From Sulfotelmatobacter sp049792875 (GTDB lineage: Bacteria > Acidobacteriota > Terriglobia > Terriglobales > Acidobacteriaceae), in NCBI GenBank assembly GCA_049792875.1, contig JBARBI010000189.1:43540-107539 (forward strand): 64,000 nt of DNA, in the 5' to 3' direction. The position numbers were made by a program, and so were the translations under genes. Below, in pieces: positions 9,253 to 18,323 of the stretch. Under the pieces are notes generated by a model that was not told where the DNA came from, made no database searches, and saw only the letters and a list, made by a program, of their open reading frames with translations. Positions within the stretch are counted from its first letter, which is position 1. Every line of letters begins with the position of its first letter.

Positions 9253-11073
9253 CTATCGGTAGCTGGCAGCTTGCATTTCAAACATGCTGGCGTAACGTCC
9301 GCCGAGATTCACAAGATCGTCATGATTGCCATCCTCGGCAATCGTTCCGTTGTGCAAGACAACGATGCGATCTGCCATGCGTACGGTTGAAAATCGATGA
9401 GAGATAAAAAGCGCTGACTTTCCGGCGGTGAGCTCGGCGAACCGCTGAAAAACTTCAAACTCACTGCGGGCATCGAGCGCAGCTGTAGGCTCGTCCAGGA
9501 TCAGCACTTGCGCGTCCCGAAGATAGGCGCGTGCCAGCGCGACTTTCTGCCATTCGCCGCCTGACAGGTCTACGCCATTTTCAAAGCGCCGGCCTAACAT
9601 TTGCTCGTAATCTCGAGGAAGCCTTTCGATGACTTCGTTGGCCATGCTCTTATCAGCTGCGGTTTTGAGCAATGGCAAGTTGTTGATCTCATCAATTCGT
9701 CCGATGGCAATGTTTTCGCGCGCAGTCATTTCATACCGCATGAAGTCCTGAAAGATGACGCCGATTTCTCGGTAGAGATCTTCGAGGTTGTACTCTCGAA
9801 GATCCACTCCATCCAACAACACTTGCCCCTCGACCGGATCGTAGAGTCGGGTCATCAACTTCACCAAGGTGGTTTTGCCTTCGCCATTTGCCCCGATCAA
9901 GGCGATACGCTCCCCGGCTCGCAGCCGTAGGTCCAAGCGGTTGAGCACCAGGCGGGAAGTCCCCGGATAGCGGAAGGAAACATTGCGAAACTCGAATCCC
10001 CGCACGATGGGTCGAGGCGCTGGCAATCCGTGGGGTTTCGAACGGATCGTGGGCTGCATTTCAAAAAAGGCCAGCAAATCGGTGAGGAACAGCGCCTGGT
10101 CCGCAATACTTGAAAGGATCGAGAATATTTGTTGGATATTGCCACTCGCCTGTACGATCGCGCCAGTGAGAAAAGTGAGCGTGCCGATCGTCAGAGATCC
10201 GGTTACCGTCCGCCAGATCACATAGACGTACGCCGAGTAGTAACCAGCTGTGCCGATGACGGATAACAGCGATCCTGCAAAAAGCCTGCGGCGGGCTAGA
10301 TCAACATTCTCGCGATAAATGTGATCCGAAAGACGCGTGAACCGCCCGATGAGGAAGTCTTTCAGCCCAAAGAGTTTGAGCTCCTTGGCGGCTTCCCGGC
10401 TACCGCCCAGTACACGCAGATAGTCGAGTTCCCTACGGATCGGGGTTTGGCGGAAGTTCCTGGCGTATCCGAGAAATGCGAAGTGGCTTTCTCCGAGAAA
10501 TGCCGGAAGAATACCTGCAATCAGCAACAGCAATAGCCACGGAGAGAACAAGAGGATAGAAACTGACAAGGATGTGGCAGTAATCACCTGTTGCACCAAT
10601 CGCCCTATGGACTGAATCATGCCGAGGCGGTCGGTGGCCTGCACCCGCGCCCGTTCCAGCCGGTCATAGAAGACGGGGTCCTCGTAAGTGGTGAGATCCA
10701 GTTCCGCGGCGTGCTTCATCACCTGAATGCTGATGTGGCGGGTATATTTGTCCGCCAGCAGAGCATCGAGATAATCGATGGTTCGGCCGAGCATGCTGCC
10801 GAAGACGGCAATGGCGAATTCGGCCGCTACCAACCACCAAAGGATCGGTTTCACCGGCTGATGGCTGGAAACGGCATGAACGATGCCGTCAATGATGAGT
10901 TTTGTAATCCACAGAGCCGCGAGTGGGATGAGCGAACTGATCAGCCGAAAGACCAGTCCCAGAGATACGACCACCGGGCCGGACTGCCAGACGATGCGGA
11001 GAACGGGGGGCACGTTGCGAAGCGCCGCGAGACGCTCGCTCCACCCGCCCCAGAATTTCCCCGTTTCGGCCAT
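9253..11073 (-). CDS. ABC exporter (fused permease and ATPase), probable glucan export
   Basis: About 606 aa. The ATG at 11073 is chosen because GGAA lies about 8 nt upstream; an upstream TTG would add 10 residues. The N-terminal half carries the membrane helices of a type IV ABC exporter. The C-terminal ATPase has Walker A (GANGEGKTT), Q-loop (VIFQDFMRYE), signature LSGGEWQK, Walker B (VLILDEPTA) and an H-loop (FISHRF). It ends 26 bp before the GT84 synthase. NdvA/ChvA-type ABC proteins export cyclic beta-1,2-glucan in Rhizobiales, so glucan export is the likely job here. That role is inferred from position; by sequence alone it is a generic exporter. Confidence 0.87.
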   Translation of the reverse strand: MAETGKFWGGWSERLAALRNVPPVLRIVWQSGPVVVSLGLVFRLISSLIPLAALWITKLIIDGIVHAVSSHQPVKPILWWLVAAEFAIAVFGSMLGRTIDYLDALLADKYTRHISIQVMKHAAELDLTTYEDPVFYDRLERARVQATDRLGMIQSIGRLVQQVITATSLSVSILLFSPWLLLLLIAGILPAFLGESHFAFLGYARNFRQTPIRRELDYLRVLGGSREAAKELKLFGLKDFLIGRFTRLSDHIYRENVDLARRRLFAGSLLSVIGTAGYYSAYVYVIWRTVTGSLTIGTLTFLTGAIVQASGNIQQIFSILSSIADQALFLTDLLAFFEMQPTIRSKPHGLPAPRPIVRGFEFRNVSFRYPGTSRLVLNRLDLRLRAGERIALIGANGEGKTTLVKLMTRLYDPVEGQVLLDGVDLREYNLEDLYREIGVIFQDFMRYEMTARENIAIGRIDEINNLPLLKTAADKSMANEVIERLPRDYEQMLGRRFENGVDLSGGEWQKVALARAYLRDAQVLILDEPTAALDARSEFEVFQRFAELTAGKSALFISHRFSTVRMADRIVVLHNGTIAEDGNHDDLVNLGGRYASMFEMQAASYR

Positions 11074-11181
11074 TCTTGATTCCTTCGAACAGCGAGTAAA
11101 CAAAGATGCCCAAACCGCTTCAAGGGTTTAAGTTTACACGCCGGAATTCTAGAGAATAGAGCAATATTGGTCATTTCCGCT

Positions 11182-12510
11182 TCAAGTCTGGTATGTTTTG
11201 AAGCCTGCGCGCCGCATGCCGCGCTGCGCTACCTCGTTCTTCATAAACGTTTTCCAGACAAATCCCGTACGTAGGTTCTCTGCCATCAGCAAGGTTATAC
11301 CCGTATCGATCCCGATTACGTCGCTGTCGTACCACTTGGTGAGCGGGTTAAATGCGTTCACAAATCCATACTTGCTCCAAGCGGTGGGATAGCGCTCTTT
11401 GATCGTTCGTAGCACGCGCATTACTGGTTGCGGCAGGAACGGTAAGGAACCAGCCGACGCGCTAGGTACAATGGTCCCATCGATCGGTCCTACAGCCGGC
11501 GGGCCGCCCCAAATCACGTAGCCGTTAGGAGAGTCCGAGGCGGTAATTCCCCACAAGTCCTCGCTGTAGCTGGAAAATTGCCTGGCCAATTCAAGGCAGA
11601 ACCGACGATGAACATCGGTTGCGGTGACCGAATTCCGGAAATAATCCGCATATTTGTCGCGCTTGCCGCGGAAATCAAACCAGGCTTGGGAATATTGATG
11701 AACAAATAGCGGCGCGAAGGAGCCGATGTAGCGCAAGCCGGCATACTCGAATGTCAGACGCTTCCAGGCAGTCCATGCTTCCTCGCTGAGTGGATAGGTT
11801 GTGGAGCCGAGCCCCAGGAGATACATCATCATCAATTCACTGTAGTTGTCCCAGCGATAGGGCAGGAAGCCCATCTCCGGCGTCCAACCATGGGGCAGAA
11901 GAGCGGTGTCTTCCGACAACCACGTCCACTCCACCCGATCAAAGATGGCATCGGCCAACCCCTGAACTTCCACCGTCGGAAAGTATTCCCGGCAAGCCAA
12001 AACTCCGCATAGCAAGATCGAGGTGTCGACCGAGGAAACTTCGGCGTCCCAAACTCGCTCGCCGGTATTGATGTTGGCCCAATGGTAGAAGAATCCGCGA
12101 TGATTCGGTAGTTTCGACCAAAGGCATTCGAACGTGGCCAGTACCCGCTCGTGCGCCGCGGAGCGCGAGACAAACCCACGTTTTTCACCGATGCATAACG
12201 CTGTCAATCCAAAACCGGTCGCGGCAATACTGCCGACAATTCCGCCATCAGTGATATGAACGTTGCATCGGTCTTTTACCAATCCCGTCTTAGGATTGAC
12301 TTGTTCCCAAAAATACTGGAAATTCGCTTTTTCCAGGTCATTGAGGAACCGGTCATCCTCAGGGGAAACCGAGCCTGAACCGGCCTTCGGGGCCGAAACC
12401 CCGCGCGACGTGCGGGGCTCAGAAAATGTCATGCTGGCGAATGGCAGGCAACCGCCCACGCCCAGCAGTAGCCTTACAAAATCGCGTCGCGAAGACTCTT
12501 TGGAATGCAT
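11182..12510 (-). CDS. Tat-exported glycoside hydrolase of the PF10091/GH144 type (endo-beta-1,2-glucanase)
   Basis: 442 aa. The N-terminus has a twin-arginine signal (SSRRDFVRLLLG followed by a hydrophobic stretch). The body matches the glucoamylase-like family PF10091, which defines GH144: NFQYFWEQVNPKTGLVKDR, the ITDGGIVGSIAATGFGL block, FFYHWANINTGER, SSVDTSILLCG, YRWDNYSELMMMYLLG, and APSASAG-like sequence near the C-terminus. Characterised GH144 enzymes cut linear beta-1,2-glucan. The gene lies 108 bp upstream of the ABC exporter on the same strand, so it probably trims or recycles the product of the synthase outside the cytoplasm. The ribosome site is weak (AAAGGG close to the ATG). 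Confidence 0.85.
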   Translation of the reverse strand: MHSKESSRRDFVRLLLGVGGCLPFASMTFSEPRTSRGVSAPKAGSGSVSPEDDRFLNDLEKANFQYFWEQVNPKTGLVKDRCNVHITDGGIVGSIAATGFGLTALCIGEKRGFVSRSAAHERVLATFECLWSKLPNHRGFFYHWANINTGERVWDAEVSSVDTSILLCGVLACREYFPTVEVQGLADAIFDRVEWTWLSEDTALLPHGWTPEMGFLPYRWDNYSELMMMYLLGLGSTTYPLSEEAWTAWKRLTFEYAGLRYIGSFAPLFVHQYSQAWFDFRGKRDKYADYFRNSVTATDVHRRFCLELARQFSSYSEDLWGITASDSPNGYVIWGGPPAVGPIDGTIVPSASAGSLPFLPQPVMRVLRTIKERYPTAWSKYGFVNAFNPLTKWYDSDVIGIDTGITLLMAENLRTGFVWKTFMKNEVAQRGMRRAGFKTYQT

Positions 12511-12648
12511 CCCTTTATTCTTTCATTGAAAGCTCTGAATATCGCATAAAACCTTAAAGTTCAGCTACCGGTGCAGCAGGTGTGCATTCGAGTGCGCATA
12601 AGATGCGGTATAGGCACCATCTCTCGTAAACTGTTGCAAGACTACTCG

Positions 12649-13635
12649 ATGAGGACGGGAAGAAAACTCTCGCTTTGGACCGTGCTGGCCCTGGCTGCTG
12701 GTCTGATTTTCGCGGGGGTGTTCTTTCGGCGTCAGCATTCGAAGCCACTGACCATCACCGGTGCAGTCACCGTACAGGACGCTGATCCCAGAAAACAATT
12801 GCCCATTGCAGGTGTGGAAATCAGTGTCGCGGACAATCCAGGTCAGCCGCCGTCTAGATCCGATTCATCCGGATTTTTCAGCCTGAAATTGCGCAAGGGG
12901 CTACGACGGGGTCAGGCAATGAAGTTGATCTTACGACACCCCAATTACCATCCTCTCGACCTTCCCGAATTCGCGGGTGACAAACTCTATATCGTTCACT
13001 TGGTCCCGTTAGCCAACAATACCGACATCATCTCCAATCGGCCCGCTGTTCCAGTGGGTAATGTCCACGTTCGATATTCGATTAAGGCCATGAGAACCGT
13101 GAACGTAGGCAGCATGGTAAAAACATTCCAGGTCGAGAATGTCGGAAACATTCCCTGCAATGGAGGAACTCCTTGTTCGCCTGATGGCAAATGGAAGGCC
13201 ACAATTGCTTCCGCATCTCTGGACGCGGGGCTCGGCAATGAATTTCAAAATGCCCGGGTCTCATGCATTGCAGGGCCTTGTCCCTTTACGAAAATCGAGT
13301 CCGAGGAGTTTGCCAAAACGAGCCAGAACATCACGGCGTCGGCCAGAAATTGGTCGGATCCAGCGACTTTCTTAGTGGAAGCAGAGGTCGTCCACACCAT
13401 GCAGACGCCGATCGACCACCACTCCTATCCCGTCATCTATGGTTCAGCCCTCAATTTCACTCTGCCTAGTGACGCTGAAGGGGTAAGCCTGGAAGCAGAA
13501 ATTGCGGGAGAGACAATTGTCTTCCCGCTCGGACCAGAGCTCTTCTTGACATGGGCGAACTGCAATGCCAGAGAGAACCCGGACCGTACGAGCGTGTACC
13601 GCTGCGAACTTAAGCCCGGATACCGATTTCAATAG
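12649..13635 (+). CDS. Hypothetical membrane-anchored or secreted protein with carboxypeptidase-regulatory-like domain
   Basis: About 328 aa from the ATG at 12649. The frame opens 78 bp earlier, but that stretch looks non-coding and lacks a signal. The basic start (MRTGRKLSLW) leads into one hydrophobic helix, a signal peptide or anchor. Residues about 30-110 resemble the carboxypeptidase-regulatory-like beta-sandwich (TITGAVTVQD, PIAGVEISV, SDSSGFFSLKL) common in acidobacterial surface proteins. The remaining 200 residues contain several cysteines that could form disulfides and match no family I recognise. It is divergent from the GH144 gene, sharing a short promoter region. Confidence 0.7.
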   Translation: MRTGRKLSLWTVLALAAGLIFAGVFFRRQHSKPLTITGAVTVQDADPRKQLPIAGVEISVADNPGQPPSRSDSSGFFSLKLRKGLRRGQAMKLILRHPNYHPLDLPEFAGDKLYIVHLVPLANNTDIISNRPAVPVGNVHVRYSIKAMRTVNVGSMVKTFQVENVGNIPCNGGTPCSPDGKWKATIASASLDAGLGNEFQNARVSCIAGPCPFTKIESEEFAKTSQNITASARNWSDPATFLVEAEVVHTMQTPIDHHSYPVIYGSALNFTLPSDAEGVSLEAEIAGETIVFPLGPELFLTWANCNARENPDRTSVYRCELKPGYRFQ

Positions 13636-13730
13636 GCAAGGCTGAGCGAGGAGACGAGAAGAGCAGGTGAGTGCTTATATCGAACGGCCGGTCCAAAACG
13701 TCCGTTCCATGACGGTAACGACTTTCCGTC

Positions 13731-14708
13731 TCAGTCTGCCGCTGCATGATGTGCGATGCAACGGAAGCCGATGTGGCTCATACTGGTGTCGATCATCTGC
13801 GGCTGCCGCGCTGCCGGACGGTAACGCAAGCAGTAGTTCGGCGCGCACAGGTGCGAGCCGCCTTTGACAACCTTGCGCGGAATGCGAAACTGCGCCTGCG
13901 CGGGATCGTAACTCTTGGCGGGCGAGACAATGCGCGGATTAACTACCGGGCCACAACAGGCCTTGACCTCTTGGTCAGCGAGCCGCTGGACAAACCAATC
14001 ACAAGTCCATTCCCATACGTTACCTGCCATGTCGTACAAACCGAAACCATTGGGCGGGAAGGATCCGACCGGGGCTGTTCCCGCATAGCCATCGTGGAGC
14101 AGGTTTTGCCAGGGAAACTCTCCCTGCCAACTATTGGCCATCAGCTGGCCGTCGGGAGAATGCTCGTCGCCCCATGTAAAGTTCTTTCCGTCAAGCCCAC
14201 CGCGAGCAGCAAACTCCCACTCTGCTTCGGTCGGCAGTTCTTTGCCAGCCCAGTGCGCGTAAGCCTCGGCGTCTTCGTAGGCAACGTGAACCACGGGATG
14301 TTTTAAGAGATCTTGGAGCGAGGATCCTGGCCCCAGGGGATGGCGCCAACTCGTCCCCGGCGCCCACGCCCACCAGTTGACGTAGTCGCGTAAGTCGACT
14401 GGGCCATCGGTTTTGTGAAAGAGCATCGAGCCGGGCACAAGATTCTCGGGAGGCGCGCCCGGGAAATCCGCGGGGTTCAGCGGGCGCTCGGCAAGCGTCT
14501 TATAGCTAGTCTCATCCACAAACCGCGCGAATTGTTCGTTGGTGACCTCGTGGCAATCCATCCAGAAGCCATCCACATATACTTCGCGAACGGGCCGCTC
14601 TTCGGGATAGAAATCGTCAGAGCCCATGCGGAACGTCCCGCCAGGGATCCAAGCCATACCAGGTTGCGGTGGACCGATCCGTGCATCGGTCGCGTGGCTA
14701 GGTTTCAT
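13731..14708 (-). CDS. Formylglycine-generating enzyme (SUMF1/FGE family)
   Basis: 325 aa; GAGAGG lies 9 nt before the ATG. The FGE-sulfatase fold is recognisable throughout: MAWIPGGTFRMGSD, EVTNEQFARFVDET, HPVVHVAYEDAEAYAHWAGKELPTEAEWEFAARGG, GLYDMAGNVWEW, HIGFRC. The segment GGSHLCAPNYCLRYRPAAR carries two cysteines at 288 and 293, with the spacing of the copper-binding catalytic pair of bacterial FGE (C272/C277 in Streptomyces coelicolor). It should therefore be a true FGE, oxidising the cysteine of a CxPxR sequence in a sulfatase to formylglycine. Many relatives lack these cysteines. No sulfatase gene is in the window. Confidence 0.9.
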   Translation of the reverse strand: MKPSHATDARIGPPQPGMAWIPGGTFRMGSDDFYPEERPVREVYVDGFWMDCHEVTNEQFARFVDETSYKTLAERPLNPADFPGAPPENLVPGSMLFHKTDGPVDLRDYVNWWAWAPGTSWRHPLGPGSSLQDLLKHPVVHVAYEDAEAYAHWAGKELPTEAEWEFAARGGLDGKNFTWGDEHSPDGQLMANSWQGEFPWQNLLHDGYAGTAPVGSFPPNGFGLYDMAGNVWEWTCDWFVQRLADQEVKACCGPVVNPRIVSPAKSYDPAQAQFRIPRKVVKGGSHLCAPNYCLRYRPAARQPQMIDTSMSHIGFRCIAHHAAAD

Positions 14709-15027
14709 AATTGCGCGCCTCTCAGTGATGAAAGAGCTTCTTCTAATGTCGTCTTCATTTCAGCTTCAAAATCTCGGCCTGGCTTCTTTCAGGATGGGAA
14801 CGAGGCGGGGCCGCATTTTCAGCCTCGTCGGCACGCTGGGCGGATTCGATCGCGCGTTGTGAGAATTCCCGTGCTTTCAACACAGAAAGATGCCATCCGT
14901 CATCTAGATCGGCCCGTTCAACGAGGGTAGGCCACCCGCTCCAGACGGTTAACTGTCAAAAGGTACAGTTCGCAGGCGCGAGGTCTCGAAGGAATATACT
15001 CTGTAGTTCTTCGGAGGAGTCCTTAGC
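14709..15027. other. Intergenic region upstream of the VIT gene
   Basis: Divergent promoter region between the FGE gene (minus) and the VIT gene (plus). It holds operator site 1 at 14952-14969, a good -10-like TATACT at 14995-15000, and GGAGGAG before the ATG at 15028. No gene was seen in it. Confidence 0.5.
14952..14969 (+). promoter_or_regulatory. Operator-like palindrome, site 1 (VIT gene)
   Basis: ACTGTCAAAAGGTACAGT, followed by TCGCAGGC. Its centre is 67 bp before the VIT start and 37 bp before the centre of a TATACT -10-like box. It fits the pattern RCTGNCA-N4-TGNCAGT seen 13 times in this window. Confidence 0.6.
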
Positions 15028-15723
15028 ATGCCTCAGACACTGCACGTCGAGCGTCACTTCACCGGCGGTGAGTTTGTGCGGGACACGGTCATCGGAATGT
15101 CCGATGGATTGACTGTCCCCTTCGCGCTGGCCGCGGGGCTTTCCGGGGCCGTCGCGTCGGCACACGTGGTGGTTGTGGCGGGGTTGGCCGAGATTGCTGC
15201 AGGGTCCATCGCTATGGGACTGGGGGGCTTTCTTGCTGCCAAGAGTGACGCTGAACACTATCAACAAGAGCTGACCCGGGAAAGAAAAGAGGTGGAAACG
15301 ATTCCCGAGGCGGAATCTTCCGAAGTCGCGCAAGTTTTCCAATCGTATGGTTTGACCGAGGAAGAAAGCCAGCCGGTCGTAACGGCCCTACGGCAAAGGC
15401 CCAAGGACTGGGTCAACTTCATGATGCGCTTCGAACTCGGATTGGAAGAACCCCGTCCCGGCCGAGCCCTTCGAAGCGCCTCTACCATTGCGGTGGCCTA
15501 CGCAACAGGCGGTCTTGTTCCGCTCTTTCCGTACATGCTGCTCACGCAAATGCATTCAGCTTTCTTGCTGTCCGTAGCCGTCACGCTTCTGGCTCTGTTC
15601 GTCTTCGGCTACATCAAGGGACGCTACACCGGTGCTGCACCGTTGCGAGGTGCGGTTCAAACCCTCATCATCGGAGCGCTCGCCGCAGGTGCTGCCTACT
15701 TTATCGCAAGGTGGATTGCGTAG
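15028..15723 (+). CDS. VIT1/CCC1-family iron/manganese transporter
   Basis: 231 aa; GGAGGAG sits about 8 nt before the ATG. The first helix region GEFVRDTVIGMSDGLTVPFALAAGLSG matches the VIT family, which has an Asp/Met-containing TM1 lining the metal path. AEIAAGSIAMGLGGFLAAKSD is the conserved TM2 region. A charged cytoplasmic helical stretch rich in E and D (about 75-110), a metal-binding domain in this family, follows. Three more helices end the protein. Family members export or sequester Fe2+ or Mn2+. The operator palindrome 67 bp upstream suggests shared control with other genes here. Confidence 0.88.
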   Translation: MPQTLHVERHFTGGEFVRDTVIGMSDGLTVPFALAAGLSGAVASAHVVVVAGLAEIAAGSIAMGLGGFLAAKSDAEHYQQELTRERKEVETIPEAESSEVAQVFQSYGLTEEESQPVVTALRQRPKDWVNFMMRFELGLEEPRPGRALRSASTIAVAYATGGLVPLFPYMLLTQMHSAFLLSVAVTLLALFVFGYIKGRYTGAAPLRGAVQTLIIGALAAGAAYFIARWIA

Positions 15724-15934
15724 GCTCCATTGTCTTGGAGCACTTACAGCGCTGCCTTCCCCGATTGACAGATCATATGAGCCGGGCGCATGCTTTTCGG
15801 TCGCGGAGCGAGCGCAGTTTCCGGTGCCCCGTCCTGGACGGGATCCTTAGATCGCGCGGTGGAGACGCGGCCTGGGTCGATCGCAAAAGGTCGCCCGCGC
15901 TGGCCGCTCAGCCACGAGTGCGAAGGAGATCGTA

Positions 15935-16339
15935 TTGGAAACGCTGCTTACGAAAATTCAGAAGTTGACGGTCTTAGCGCTCGCTGGAATGCTCGTCGTC
16001 GTCATCATGCTCTCCGCGGTGCATCTGGGAGTGCAAATCGCTCAAGAGATATGGAAGCCACCACGATTTCTCATTCCGGTGGAGGGCCTACTTGAAATCT
16101 TTGGATACTTCCTGCTGGTGCTGATCGGAGTAGAACTGCTGGAAACACTGAAAGCGTACGTAAGGAAGGACACCATTCACGTGCGTGTTGTTATCGAGGT
16201 TGCGCTAATCGCGCTGGCTCGGAAGGTCATTATTGAAGAACCCAATGCCGTGCCAAGCTTGACCTTGTTCGGGATCGCAGCCCTGATTCTTGCGTTAGGG
16301 GTTGCATTTTACTTCGAGCGGCAGGCGAAAAAGGAATAG
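15935..16339 (+). CDS. PsiE-like small membrane protein
   Basis: 134 aa starting with TTG at 15935; GAAGGAG lies about 6 nt upstream. Four hydrophobic segments are visible (about 12-34, 48-70, 85-105, 108-128). Between them are the charged motif VELLETLKAYVRKDTIHVRVVIEVALIALARKVI and a polar end, the layout of the phosphate-starvation-inducible PsiE family. The biochemical role of PsiE is unknown. A Na/Pi cotransporter is also present at 58.9 kb, but no physical link to it is seen. A 211-bp gap with no evident gene separates it from the VIT gene. Confidence 0.75.
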   Translation: METLLTKIQKLTVLALAGMLVVVIMLSAVHLGVQIAQEIWKPPRFLIPVEGLLEIFGYFLLVLIGVELLETLKAYVRKDTIHVRVVIEVALIALARKVIIEEPNAVPSLTLFGIAALILALGVAFYFERQAKKE

Positions 16340-16364
16340 TCGAGATCCGCGGCCGCGTTATGGG

Positions 16365-17543
16365 TCAGCTGAGCATATTCAGCACCGCACGGACCAGCGC
16401 GTCGGCCGGAGTGGCATAAAGAACGACCGGAACCATGGGCAGCGCTGCGGCCACCGCCAGAACGACCATAGTTCGCTTACCGATGGGCACGACCCACATT
16501 TGTTGTATGACGGCGTAACTGCTTCCCAGATCGATCAACGAGGACGGGTCTTGGTTTCCCAGGATCACCACGTCAGCGGGTTGTTTTTTCTGAATCCATT
16601 TCTGATCAAAGAGCTGGTTGTGTGTTGTCACCAGAGCGCCGTACTCTCGCAGTGCTTTTCTCCTAACGTCGATCAAGACGGGCGTTACCGCGAGAAGCGG
16701 CATCATGAGGATGATGATCGCGAGGACCCCATAAGTAATCATGGGAAATTTCATGGACGAGAGGCTTGCTCCCTGGTAGGCGATTGCATTTCCAACCTGA
16801 GCGGCAACCACCGCTCCTCCGGCAAACACAATTGGGCTGAACGCCCTCTGGCCCTGGGAGAGAAAATCGAGGCCAGCGGCCAAATCAGCATGTGTGGCGA
16901 CCAGATACAGATTGATTCTCGAGACGCGCCACAGAAAAGTGGTCCAGATACACATCCTCCACAACCACCTGAACAACAGAAAACGGAAGAATGGAGTGCT
17001 AACGAAATTGAACCATTCGCCGGCCAGACTCGTCGATCCCATAGCTGTGGTGTGCCAGCTAGAGACGTCAGTCATCAGCAGTTCAGTCTTCATGAAGATG
17101 GACGGGAAAATCGCGGCAATCAGCAATAACGCCTCGGGGAGAACCCGATCCCGCAGGCGAGTGGTTCTTTCAATCACCGCCTCGAAAGAAGGAACTTCTC
17201 TCTCAGAAACCAATCCGGACCTGGGAAATTCGAGGACAAGCGTGCGCCATTTCCGATCAATCGCCGAGGCGGCCAGGATCAGAATTGGAACGGCGATCAG
17301 AAAACGTACGTTCACCGCCCAGTCCTTGAGGAAAGGAATCTTGGTCGGTGTTCCATACGCTTGCCCTGAGATGATTGAAAGAACAAGCAAGGGAAACCAG
17401 GTAACTAGCAGAACGAACAGAATTCTGGGGAATGCTCGCCGGCGTTCCTTCCCAGCGAAACCAAGACGAACCAGAAGAGAATGCAGCGGGCCGCCGCAAG
17501 TGATGGAGAAGCTTTCGGCTAACGACGATTTTGTCTCATTCAT
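16365..17543 (-). CDS. Hypothetical multi-pass membrane protein
   Basis: About 392 aa from the ATG at 17543, with AAGG about 10 nt upstream. Hydrophobic helices lie near residues 40-60, 80-100, 140-155, 180-215, 255-290 and 365-385, suggesting six or more membrane passes. The connecting loops are rich in Arg (ERTTRLRDRVLP, WLWRMCIWTTFLWRVSR). It resembles conserved acidobacterial and proteobacterial membrane proteins of unknown function. No enzymatic motif was found. It converges with the PsiE-like gene. Confidence 0.7.
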   Translation of the reverse strand: MNETKSSLAESFSITCGGPLHSLLVRLGFAGKERRRAFPRILFVLLVTWFPLLVLSIISGQAYGTPTKIPFLKDWAVNVRFLIAVPILILAASAIDRKWRTLVLEFPRSGLVSEREVPSFEAVIERTTRLRDRVLPEALLLIAAIFPSIFMKTELLMTDVSSWHTTAMGSTSLAGEWFNFVSTPFFRFLLFRWLWRMCIWTTFLWRVSRINLYLVATHADLAAGLDFLSQGQRAFSPIVFAGGAVVAAQVGNAIAYQGASLSSMKFPMITYGVLAIIILMMPLLAVTPVLIDVRRKALREYGALVTTHNQLFDQKWIQKKQPADVVILGNQDPSSLIDLGSSYAVIQQMWVVPIGKRTMVVLAVAAALPMVPVVLYATPADALVRAVLNMLS

Positions 17544-17694
17544 GACTGAGCACCTTCTGGGCACCGTTTTTCACGGATTCGTAGCCTCTCGTTCCCTAGC
17601 TCCCTTCGTCTGGCTCAATGTCAGCTTCGGTTTCCCTGTGCTTGATCGAGGCTAGCGATGTAGCGTGGCTGGCGGTATTGAGTTCGTTTTCGTG

Positions 17695-17991
17695 CTACCC
17701 TGCTTCGCTCGCCTCCAACTCATGGACGAGCTGCGACGAGCGGAGCACGACACGGCTCAACTCGCAGCCCATCGCCATGACCGGGCCGAGATAAATAGAA
17801 CTCACCGTGAGCGGCATCAGGACCTTCCCCCAAAAGATCTGCGTGCTCTGAACTAAGTCCGACCAGTACGAAGAAGACGACGCTCCGGTCAACCATCTGC
17901 GGCTCTTGCCGATCGCCCCGCCTCCCGGAGGTGCAGTGGCGTCCCCGACAAAGATGACGAAGAACACTAGACTCAAGCGCGCTACCAGCAT
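17695..17991 (-). CDS. Small hypothetical membrane protein
   Basis: 98 aa from ATG 17991, with two hydrophobic segments (LVARLSLVFFVIFVG and VLMPLTVSSIYLGPVMAMG). The reading frame stays open upstream as S-I-A-D-R-L-P-N-P-W-M, and GGGAGAA lies just before an ATT codon at 18023, so translation may begin there on a rare start. The ATG itself has no ribosome site. Operator site 2 sits 60-90 bp upstream on this strand. No family was recognised. The supporting signs are the hydrophobic pattern and the upstream motif. Confidence 0.5.
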   Translation of the reverse strand: MLVARLSLVFFVIFVGDATAPPGGGAIGKSRRWLTGASSSSYWSDLVQSTQIFWGKVLMPLTVSSIYLGPVMAMGCELSRVVLRSSQLVHELEASEAG

Positions 17992-18081
17992 CCAGGGATT
18001 GGGCAGGCGATCGGCGATCGAAATGGATTCTCCCTGCCGTCAGGGTCCTTTCGATTCTAGGAGAACGGTGCGGCCCCGGTT

Positions 18082-18099
18082 ACTGTCAGAATAGACAGT
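18082..18099 (-). promoter_or_regulatory. Operator-like palindrome, site 2
   Basis: Plus strand reads ACTGTCAGAATAGACAGT. Read toward the minus-strand small membrane gene, the right arm is followed by AACCGGGG, close to the flank of the sites before the CBS and DUF2252 genes. This supports a minus-strand orientation. Confidence 0.55.
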
Positions 18100-18323
18100 G
18101 CGGATGGAAAGGTTTTGGGCAGCGCTGGCACCCCTGCGCGAACAGGCGCCTTTCACGGTCGCGGTCAGCCCAGAAACGCGGTCAACCCAAACGACGATAA
18201 GCACGAGCGAGCGGCTGGACGGCGTGAGCACTCGGTCCAGCAAACCGGGACGTGATGACGTCCGGGGAGGAAAACTTCGGCCATGCTCGCGATATTTCTA
18301 AGAGGCCGGGAGCTTTTTCACGT

